Source of the DNA: Ricinus communis
Lineage: Eukaryota > Streptophyta > Magnoliopsida > Malpighiales > Euphorbiaceae
Direction: 5' to 3'
NCBI RefSeq assembly: GCF_019578655.1
Contig: NC_063265.1
Location: 18,772,285 to 18,836,284, forward strand
DNA: 64,000 nucleotides
This document shows, piece after piece, positions 52,413 to 61,560 of the stretch. Numbering within the stretch: the stretch's first letter is position 1; the number at the start of each line of letters is the position of its first letter. A model generated the notes under the pieces. The model searched no databases and was not told the origin of the DNA. It was given only the letters and a program-made list of their open reading frames with translations. A program made the translations under genes and the position numbers.

Positions 52413-53340
52413 TTATTGTGCCATGCTAGCCAAGTCCATTTGCTTTTCTATCTTGTTTTCACCTTTGTTTTTTATTATAACACCTAAAAGTGATTCTACC
52501 ATATTTGCCATATTCTTTCCATACGGTTTTTCTTGTTGCCCTCTAAGCTCTTTGTAGCAATTTGGGTACTCATGAGGCTTGAAGAAAGTTTTCTTTATAT
52601 GTCCCTTTGCATCGCAATGATTAGAGACCATACTATTCTTGTCTTTCTTAGTGTTATCTTACTCTTGAAAGGTTGATTACTGTTTTGTGTCTTAACAAAC
52701 AGGGCATTAATTGCAATAGCATCTTTAAAAGTCATATTGACCTCTCTATGCTTTTCAACTCTCAATATCAAGGAGTAGGCTTGATTTATTGAAGGCAATG
52801 GTTCTATAATTAAGACCTGATTTCTTATGTTGCGGTCATTAAGACCCTTTAAAACTGCATCATTCTTCTGAAAATATTGAAATCTGCAACAACATTTGTA
52901 GTTTTTTAGTCTATTGTAGTATTTTGCTATCGAATCATTTTCTTGAGATATTGAATTTATTTCTCTATAGATCCAATAAAGCAAAGGACCATTACTCTCC
53001 CCAAACCTCTATGCAATTTCACCCTATAATCTTTTATAGAAGTTGTATGTAGAAAAGCATTTACAATTTCTTTTGAAATAGAATTAAGAAGCCAAGATGT
53101 TACCATATAGTTTACCCTTATCCACTACTCGAACTTAGGTGTTCCTTTCTCATGTTGTGGAAGTCTTAAATCAACAAAAACTAATTTGAACTTAGCTCCA
53201 AGAGCAATCTTCATATATCTGCTCCACGTAAGATAATTACTCCCAGTTAGTAGTGTAATGACCAGTATCATCCTTGAATGATTTGAACTTTGCATGAAGA
53301 AAGGATCTCCATTAGGATTGTAAGTTGTGTCTCTCATCAC
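52413..53340 (-). pseudogene. Copia gag remnant (element B)
   Basis: Three overlapping open pieces: 53340-53125 with TGSNYLTWSRYMKIALGAK (the gag N-terminal block that follows the leader), 52984-52595 with IYREINSISQENDSIAKYYN and the downstream gag helices, and 52631-52413 with a knuckle-like CDAKGHIKKTFFKP in which a Cys is replaced by Phe. Gag forms the virus-like particle. Frameshifts separate the pieces. Confidence 0.8.
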
Positions 53341-53460
53341 TCAAGTAGCTACACCTATAGTATCTCCGCCATTTTGGCCAGTGACAGATGTATCCATTTT
53401 GTCATCTTCCATTTAAAAAAAAAAACTTTAAACCTTAGTAATTTAATGTTCTTGGATCGT

Positions 53461-53472
53461 GTGCTAATACCA
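53461..53472 (-). other. Primer-binding site of copia element B
   Basis: The minus strand reads TGGTATTAGCAC directly after the LTR end ...GCTCA. It is close to the initiator-Met tRNA complement. Confidence 0.85.
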
Positions 53473-53741
53473 TGAGCAAATTGAAAAAGTAAATATAAAG
53501 AATTTATGTATATCTATTCATGTAATGCGAATTACAAATGATGGCTATATGTACATATAAAAAAATTCTCTCTAACTAACTGTATACACTAACCAAGCCC
53601 TAACAGAAAATATACAGCTCACTAATGTTGAGTTATAAGTAGACAACTCAACTAGTGAGATGAATATAGCTAAAAGATAAAAAATATGTGAGTAACTATC
53701 AGAGAAAGAATGAGAGAAGAATTAATTGTGAATTCTTTATA
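53473..53741 (-). repeat. 5' LTR of copia element B
   Basis: It is aligned end to end with 48765-49033. The outer terminus has decayed from TGTAGAG to TATAAAG. Confidence 0.88.
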
Positions 53742-53746
53742 AGAAT

Positions 53747-54410
53747 AAGAGTAAAATATAAAAATTGCATTGAGCTTAAATAAAATTTTCTATTATCTAT
53801 ATGTAAATATTTCTTAAAAAAATCTCCTTATTATACATACGATGCGCATCAATAAAAATACTTTGATGAAACAATAACTTATTCTATGATCTATCTTTTA
53901 ATGATAAATTAATTATAAATACTTATCCATAATTTATATATACATTTCTAGATTTTAAAGGAGGGGATTTTTTAAATTTTTAATATAAAAATATAGCAAA
54001 TTCATTGAATTTTTGGTCAAAATGCAATTAAATTTTTAAATTTTGAAATAGTTTTATTTTTTTTAAAATTTAAAAATAAAACAATTACATCCTTAGAATT
54101 AACTAGTCTATTTTTGCTTTCTATGTTTTTAACTAACTATGATGATATTGATTTCTCTTCAATGAAATGAAGAAGAATTTATCAGTTTACAGTTTTACCC
54201 GCTAAGAGCAATGTCGATACTTCCTCACATATAGAAGATGTAAGTTGAAAAGAGTTAAGGTAGTTTTTTTTTTTTCCGTTTAAAAGTAACATGATATTAT
54301 ATTATTGAACAGTGATTAGATAAGAATAGCTCTAATAGAATAATTATTATATTTTTAGATTTTACAAATCTAATTAAGTTATTTTAAAATTGAAAATTTT
54401 ATATTAACTG
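53747..54410. other. AT-rich intergenic DNA
   Basis: Nothing recognised apart from a T run near 54266-54276. Confidence 0.4.
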
Positions 54411-54837
54411 TAGTAAAATCTCTTTACAGTCATACATTTAGGACCATATAAAATTATAACTATAAGGAGGATAATTTAATGGATATTTGAGTACTAAAAT
54501 TTTCTCTTGAATTATAACTTAATTATGTTAGCTAAAATTATAACAATCAGAGATAAAATATATTAATATATTACTATATTATATAAATAAAATTAATAAA
54601 ATAAAATTATAATTTAGTAAAACAAAACATAACATAATATGTATATTTTAAAAATATATATGCAAGTATTATTGTATAGAGAACGATATTTTTTTAAAAC
54701 TAAAATTTAAAAAATTTATAACTTATTACAATATAAAGTTTATTATTATTTATAACGGGTTTAAATTGATGGTGAAATGTTTTTATGACTATGTAAAATT
54801 ATTCTATATAAAGTATCATTATAAAGAGATCTTACTG
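54411..54837. mobile_element. Candidate MITE with short terminal inverted repeats (about 427 bp)
   Basis: The left end TAGTAAAATCTCTTTACAGT and the reverse complement of the right end (CAGTAAGATCTCTTTATAAT) match over about 25 bases. The flanks TATTAACTG and TATTAAATT share their first six bases, perhaps a decayed 9-bp target duplication. The ends resemble a widespread plant family whose tips read like AGTAAAACCTCTATAAATT (from memory). No coding capacity. Confidence 0.5.
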
Positions 54838-56180
54838 TATTAAATTTTAATTCGGTGGCTAAACACTTAATATTGAAAGTTGAAATTCGAAATCGTGATT
54901 CTTTATTTTATTAAAAAGAATTTCGTTCCTACTGACCTAATATACTAGGATGCTGACCACATATTTGGTTAAAAGAAAAGGAAACAAGTTTATATTTAGT
55001 TATTTACCTTTTGTCTTTTTAATATTAGCAAGATCTAAATACATATCAAAGACACTTTTTCTTTTTCTACTGTCCAATAATTATAGGAAAATTTCTTCTC
55101 ATTTTACTCGAAAACTAATAAAGATTGTGTGACTTTAGAGACCGGTACAAGAAAAGGCATTATCATTAATAATCTATTAAAATAAATGAAGCGACATCAG
55201 TATTACATGATATATTAATTAAATGATAATAAAATAAATAGATAAATAGACATCATAGCTACAAATTTAAAAGTTGAAACTTGGCTCCGGATCATGGGTC
55301 GGGGCCCAAGAGATTAGTCCATCCCGATAAGCCACATGTCTTATCAAAATCTTATCCATCACTACCAATCAAATGCTAATAAAAAAAGTACATCTGACGG
55401 CTGTGAATCCATCAATCAATTAAACTAGAAAAAAGCCACGATTAATAATGGCTTTTGCTTTAGTTAAAATGTTAAATACGCTCTGCACAGTCCCGCGCGT
55501 GAAAAAGCAAAAGATTAAATACGGCAACAGCAGCGCTATACTTTTTTGGCACAGATTCCACTAAATGGCATCCATTTGTAATTCAACTATCTGCACATGG
55601 GTAGTTACGTCATCATAATAATATTTTTTTCTTAAAGAAAAAAAACAAAATTTGGATCATCCATTTTGGGTCCGGCTGGCATTTAAATTGTGCCAGCCTG
55701 TCTTCCACCACCACCTGTTTTCAAACTACTCCTCCGCTCCCTTTCCCACCCCAGATCTAACCTTGTCAGAACCACCACCATCTATGGTGGCAACCAACCG
55801 GAAACTTCCAAATTTGAATTTCTACCGAAATTTAAGAAAGAGAATCGAGACCGCCACTTCTCTCCTTAAAAAGAAAATAAATAATCGTAATAGTTAAAAT
55901 AAATTTCTTTAAATTAGCACCGTCCTATATCCCACATCTAAACCCATAATTGACCATAATTAATTAAAACAATAATAGGAAAAGACAGAAAGTGGTCCCC
56001 ACATGCATTCTCACTTTTTAAAAGACAATTCTATCCTTCCATTTACTCTAATATTGCTGTACTATTATTTTTACCTACTCTTTTTTATTTATTTTATTTA
56101 TTTTATTTTTCAGAAATTCTCTCATACAGAGCTACTCACGCTCTCTGTCTCTCTGGAAGAAAGAAAAACATTTTCATTTT
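54838..56180. other. Intergenic region upstream of the HON4-like gene
   Basis: Base composition becomes more balanced from about 55270. An open frame at 55652-55897 has no recognised domain and may be chance. The region probably contains the promoter of the downstream gene, but no TATA box can be placed with confidence. Confidence 0.4.
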
Positions 56181-56212
56181 TTCTGTGTAGTAGATAGGAA
56201 AAAAAAAAATAA

Positions 56213-56237
56213 AAGAAAGAAAGAAAGAAAGAAAGAA
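56213..56237 (+). repeat. GAAA microsatellite in the presumed 5' leader
   Basis: A run of GAAA units about 30-50 bases before the ATG at 56267. Confidence 0.8.
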
Positions 56238-56266
56238 AAAAAAAACCCTATTTTCTCTCTCTAATC

Positions 56267-58091
56267 ATGGACCCACCACCACCACCTCTGCCTCAACCAC
56301 CATTTTTTCAACTTCCCCCAGCTACTATAACCGCGGCCGCCGTTCCCTCCGCCGCATCGACCCAAATCATACCTCCATCTCCTCCAGTTACGGCGGAAGC
56401 AGCAGCAGCTCACAACCACGTAGCACATGCAGCTAACGCTACAGCTCCTACCGTTGCCCAATCTTTCAACCACCCACCCTATACCGATGTAAGTTCAAAA
56501 TTTCTTTTTCTTGAAAAAAAAAAGATTTTACTTTACTTCCTTAGTTTTCTTGTTCTTTTTTTTTTTTTATTTGAGAAAGGTTAAATCTTGAATTTTTTAA
56601 ATTCGTGTGCAGATGATCTACGCAGCGATAACGGCGTTAAAAGAAAGAGACGGGTCAAGCAAAAGAGCAATAGCTAAATACATAGAGAGAGTGTATCCAG
56701 GACTACCACCGACTCACTCGGCTTTGTTGACTCATCACCTGAAACGCTTAAAGAACACCGGTCTTCTCGTTATGGTGAAAAAATCCTACAAACTCCCTAG
56801 ATCTGATGATACCGTCGCCACCAACAACATTAACAGCAGCACCAGCAACAACATCAACGCCGTCGGTCATTCTGCGCTTCCTCCTAATCCCGCCGTCACA
56901 AATTCTGGGCCGAAAAGGGGCCGCGGTAGGCCTCCTAAGCCCAAACCTGAAGTTGTTCCATCTTCTATACAGCCCATTTCTCAGCCCAATGCTGCTTCTG
57001 TTATGGTACCTGTCGGTCTTTCTATTTCCACTCAGCCCATTAATTCTGCTCCTGCTGCTACTGTAATTCAGCCTCCTAATGTTGGTCAGCCCCAGATGGG
57101 GGTTAAGAGGGGGCGAGGGCGTCCCAAGAAGGTAGCCGGAGGTGGTGCTGCAGCGGCGGTACTGGGTGGAAAAAGAAGAGGGAGGCCACCGAAGAGTGCA
57201 GGAAGGCCCAAGAAGCTAAAGTCAGTGGGTGCAAATGGAGTCAAGAAAGGTCCTAAACGTTTGCCTAAATCAGTTGTTGTTCCCTATGCTACTGGTGCTG
57301 CTGCTGCTGTTACAGCTAGACCCAGAGGCCGTCCTAAAAAGGGTGCAGCTCCTGCCGCTGCTCCTGGTGTTGGTGGTGTTGTCGGTATCGGTGGTGCTGT
57401 GGTGGTTCCAGGAAAGCGAGCGGGCCGGCCACCCAAAGTCGTTGGCGGTGTTGTTGTGAACCCTAAGAAAAGGCCTGTTGGGAGGCCTAAGAAGGTATAC
57501 CATCATTTCATCTTTTCCTTCATATCTGTGTTACCGTTAGTACATATACACACTGTTTACTATGTTTATAGATATGGTTTAATTTTTTTTGGATCCTTTA
57601 TCTTTGTACGAATTGCAATTATAAATGATTAATGTAGAAATAACGATTTTAGTTGAAATGGTCTTAAAAATGGCAGAGTTTTAGTGGTTAGATAAATGTA
57701 TGGTGCATTTTGGTCAGTGTGTACTGTGATTTGTGAATTGTCTCTCTTTGGGGGACATAAAGGTGGACTAGTTTTTTTTTTTTTTTTTCCTAGCTAATTC
57801 TCATTTATCATTTTCTTTTTACTGCATCTGTTTATATTCGTAGTTGATTTTCAGCAGATTTAGATTGCATTTCTTTCAGACATTTAGAAAGAGTAAATGT
57901 TACTTTCAACTGTTTTGGTGATGAGGATTGTTGCTAAATAAATATAGGAAAAAGGTTGTGATTGCATAATAATACTTCAAATTATGAGCTCGAGAAATGA
58001 ATTTAGGATATGATTTGAAATTTATTGTCTTAGCATTTGAATTTGCTAAATGCAGAATATAATTTGCTAAAATAAATTTAGCAAACTTGAT

Positions 58092-58133
<42 letters not shown>

Positions 58134-58877
58134 AATTTGCTTTTGAGTAAATTTTTTTGTCCAAATCAGAGTTGTTTAATAAGGGGCTCAAGAAATAAAT
58201 TTAGGATATATAGAAGAAAAAAAAAAAATTACTTGAGTAGCACAGAATTGAATTTCCATGCTAAAAATGAATTGAGTTGCTTTTCAGTCATTCATACTCC
58301 AAAAGGATAGTTATCCATTTCTAGTAATTATACATATTATTTGCCGTGTCTAAATTGCTAACTTTTGATAGGACTTGCTATTTTTTTCTTTCTTTTTCGT
58401 GTTGTTTTCTTTAGGTTATTTCATATTAAACTAATAATTTTTAATGCCTTGCCATTTTGGAATCAGAATGATAATGTTTCATGGGCGGCAGCTCAAGCCT
58501 CGCAGCTGCAGTCGGAAGCATATGGAGATCTTAAGATGAAGTTTGAGTTTTTTGTAAGTTAAATAATTTAATTGCACTTCAGAAAAGAGTGAAATTCTGT
58601 AAAAAAAAATTCAGAGATTTTGGTTTATTGAAATGAAAATGTTACATTGCAGCAATCAAAAGTAAGGCAAGCTGTTGGGGTGCTAAGGCCTCAGTTAACC
58701 AATGAAACCCCAATCAGTGTAGTAGCTGCAATTCAAGAGTTAGAAGGCCTTGCATCAATGGACATTAACGCACCATTGAGAGAGGAAGCTCAACCACCAC
58801 CACCACCACCACCCCCACCGCCACCGCCACCATCACAACCTCAACTGCAACTGCAACCGCCAATTATCCAGAGTTAG
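56267..58877 (+). CDS. HON4: Linker-histone GH1 plus AT-hook protein (HON4/GH1-HMGA-like), 4 exons
   Basis: Exons are 56267-56488, 56613-57494, 58467-58553 and 58653-58877. All introns are phase 0 and GT-AG, and the exons join to 471 residues, near the length of Arabidopsis HON4/GH1-HMGA1. Residues 1-66 are Pro/Ala-rich. Residues about 68-139 form the H15/GH1 globular domain (YAAITALKERDGSSKRAIAK, YIERVYPGLPPTHSALLTHH, LKRLKNTGLLVMVKKSYKL). At least six GRP-core AT-hooks follow near residues 175 (KRGRGRPPK), 239 (KRGRGRPKK), 260-273 (KRRGRPPK, AGRPKK), 310 (RPRGRPKK), 341 (KRAGRPPK) and 360 (VGRPKK). Exons 3-4 encode a short helical tail and then a Pro/Gln-rich end with a run of 13 prolines. 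GH1 binds the nucleosome dyad and AT-hooks bind the AT minor groove, so this is a nuclear chromatin protein. HON4 versus the HON5 paralogue is not settled. Confidence 0.92.
57495..58466 (+). other. Intron 2 of the HON4-like gene
   Basis: The donor AAG|GTATAC and the acceptor AATCAG|AATGAT are in phase 0. It contains a T run (57772-57789) and a long TA microsatellite at 58094-58130. Confidence 0.8.
58094..58130. repeat. TA microsatellite in intron 2 of the HON4-like gene
   Basis: About 17 uninterrupted TA units. Confidence 0.9.
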
Positions 58878-59330
58878 GAAAAATGAACGAGGATCAGCAA
58901 TCTAAATGCGATGTTAACGGGCTTCATTGTCAGGATCAAAGAATTGTAAGATGTACTCTAACCATGATAGATGAGGGAAATTTAGAAAGTCTGTAAAGAG
59001 AATCAAGGATGACTAATTGTTATTGTTGTTGATGTGAAGAAGAGGATGTAGTTTAATATTTGATCAATTTGTGGATGACCATGGATTATGTTTCTGTCTG
59101 TACTGAATTCAAAGTTTCAGTAGATTTTTCGCGGACAATTTAATCACAATTTGAATTGCTTGAACACGAGCAGCAACTCTCGTTTGTCTTATTTTGTAAG
59201 ATTGGTCATTCAGCAAAATGTTGGCTGTGACAGTGCTTTTGGTAGTTTTCTTTAGATGGTTTGGTTTATTAGGGATTTTTAACTGCAGGCTCATTTTTGC
59301 AGGAAGGTGATAGTAAATAGAGCAGGTGCT
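58878..59330 (+). other. Probable 3' UTR of the HON4-like gene
   Basis: Balanced base composition follows the TAG stop. The polyadenylation site is not resolved. Confidence 0.4.
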
Positions 59331-60320
59331 GCTGTCTTATCAGTAATTTTCCAAGTTGACATTATTATTATTATTATTGCTTATCATTAATTAATAAATT
59401 TGGTGCATTTTGAATTTTGATGTCTATTCTTACGATGGTTTCATCTCATTACTAACATAAATGAGATCGGTATTATCATGCGTACGTACCTCTATTTATT
59501 TATTTATTTATTTTTATATATTGATTTCCACATTGAATCACATATATTTTCACCGTATCAAAAAAGATAATTACTTTCAATTAAAGATGGATTATTAAAG
59601 AAGTTAGTATTTTTATACAATTAAATTTTGATATCTTTAATTAAAATATTCCTTTTAGACATTTTGAGTGTCATTAAATTTATTAATTATTACTATATTA
59701 TATTGGAACTCAAAAATATATTCAATAAAAATGTATAATTTCTTTATGTTGCTTTGGTAGCTCACAGTTTACGCATGAAAATTGGGAGATTAGTGGTAGG
59801 TTAGTAGCACTTATTGGTAGCTTATGTATTTATTTAGGTTGCCACTTAAAATAAAATGTTTTTCATCTTTTAATTATCAAGAGTTTATAAATACAAAACA
59901 TATCAGAAGATTTTTGATAAGGACTCATACTTCCTACTATTTGACGCATGTCTTTAACTGAAAAACTCTCTTACACTACTCAATATAGAATTTAAGACGG
60001 AAAGATCCAAATGTGCAGAGATGAAGACTTTTGGTCTCAGGTTGATTCCAACATATAGAAAGGGTCAATAGGAAATTGATCATTAAAGGCTATTTACTTA
60101 CTTTTCTCAACTCAGTTTCATTAATAGAAGGCCCCTTAATGCGCTACAAGCCGGTCAACCTCTCTGTCAGTTCTCCTTTTCTTTTTTGGATTCTTTTTAA
60201 TAAATATATAGAAATTTGCCTGTAAAATTTTATTTGTACGGCTAATATTTTTTATGACTTAAAATCTGAAAAATAGTTTTATTTATACGGTGTTTTTGAA
60301 ACTACACTGTGGTATTCTTT
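59331..60320. other. AT-rich intergenic DNA
   Basis: A short ATT run lies at 59361-59378 and a TTTA run near 59494-59512. Nothing else was recognised. Confidence 0.45.
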
Positions 60321-60330
60321 TGATATTTTA
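60321..60330. repeat. Target-site duplication TGATATTTTA, left copy
   Basis: Identical to 61036-61045. Confidence 0.85.
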
Positions 60331-61035
60331 GGTAAAAAGTATAAAAATATTTTTGAATTATTACAAAAGTCCAATTAAGTTCTCGTTCTTTTATTTGGCT
60401 GAATTAAATCTATTGATTTCTATAAAAAGTTCAATTAAATTCTTATCCTTTTTTTTTATCAATTAAATCCATCAATATTTATAAAAAATCCAATTAACCC
60501 CTAATATTAATAGCATTTAAAATACTATTAAGTGTAAGGGTCTTATTATTTTGAGAGCAAGAATAAGAATCTCCTTCCAGAATTCGTCTTCCTTTATAAA
60601 CTAATTTTTATGGTTTTATTGTAAAAACATATTGGAAATTATGAGATGTAATCTAACTCAATAATTTGCATTCATCCTCTAATTACAAATGAGTGTAATG
60701 AAAAAACGAAAATGTTACTGTCATTTCAGGTGAAGAAAGAAATCATTATTTTTTGTAAATTATGGTTTATAGATACTAATTGTACAAAAATAAAGAAGAA
60801 GTGGTTTTTCTCTCACTCACGTGATATAGGCGTGACTTTAAAATATTCAGAGTGGTTATTATTCGCACTCTCAAAATAATGGGACTCTTGCACTTAATGA
60901 TATTTTGGACGCTGTTAGCATTATGGATCAATTAGATCTTTTATAAAAGTTAATGGGTTTAATTAAATCAAAAAAAAGATAGGAACTTAATTGAAATTTT
61001 CTAATAAGTGCAAAGGCATTTTTATACCTTTTTGG
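60331..61035. mobile_element. Mutator-like MITE with long terminal inverted repeats
   Basis: The left arm (about 60331-60590) and right arm (about 60785-61035) are inverted copies. The start GGTAAAAAGTATAAAAAT pairs with the inverted end CCAAAAAGGTATAAAAAT. Inner blocks such as ATTAAGTGTAAGGGTCTTAT and the inverse of the CTCTTGCACTTAATGATATT block, and TTATTTTGAGAG with CTCTCAAAATAAT, also pair. The 10-mer TGATATTTTA flanks both sides (60321-60330 and 61036-61045), a perfect target duplication. The interior of about 200 bp has no ORF. Long TIRs with a 9-11 bp duplication are the Mutator signature. Confidence 0.85.
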
Positions 61036-61045
61036 TGATATTTTA
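61036..61045. repeat. Target-site duplication TGATATTTTA, right copy
   Basis: Identical to 60321-60330. Confidence 0.85.
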
Positions 61046-61229
61046 TTAATATTATTTTAGTATTTATTTTCAATAAAAGAATGACAATATCATTTTCATT
61101 ATTCATTCCTATTCATCTTTTCATTGTCATCAAATTTCAAATAATTTTTATAAATACAAAGCTATTATCTTGATTGGCACTTTTAAATTACTTTTTTAGT
61201 TTTATTTTAATTATATCTTTATATATTTT

Positions 61230-61560
61230 TACCTGCATTTTGGTATATTATATGGTATATTTTTTTTAAAACATACATATATAGCATCACAACACACTAG
61301 TTGTTATTAAAAGAAAATAAAATGTCATTCAATTCATGAATATCAAACATAAATATACAAAATAAAAATGATAAATCTGCATCATTTAACTGGTTCCACA
61401 TGATACAAAATTAAATGATATCCTTTTGAAATATTTTAAATATACTTTTAATATATTTTTTCTGATAATATTCTAAAAAAAAAGTTCATGTAAATAAAAA
61501 AATTTAAAAATATATATATTTTTTAAAATCATATCCCATGAAATTTCTTCATTTTTTTAG
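61230..61560 (+). repeat. Dispersed AT-rich repeat, copy 2
   Basis: Related to 42160-42530 in the same orientation (CAATTCATGAATATCAAA, TGGTTCCACATGAT, AAATGATATCCTTTT). Diverged, with ends not defined. Confidence 0.5.

Larger units (their letters stand above)
48765..53741 (-). mobile_element. Decayed Ty1/copia retrotransposon B with paired LTRs
   Basis: The minus strand reads 5' LTR (53741-53473), primer-binding site, gag, zinc knuckle, protease/integrase remnants, RT, RNase H start, polypurine tract and 3' LTR (49033-48765). Both LTRs are 269 bp. Flanking 5-mers AAAAT (48760-48764) and AGAAT (53742-53746) fit a target duplication with one change. Every coding domain is broken by stops or frameshifts. 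It is a separate family from element A, judging by its different LTRs. Confidence 0.9.

Noticed and set aside
55652..55897. 81-codon open frame upstream of the HON4-like gene
   Set aside because: No family resemblance and no splice or leader context. It probably lies in promoter DNA.
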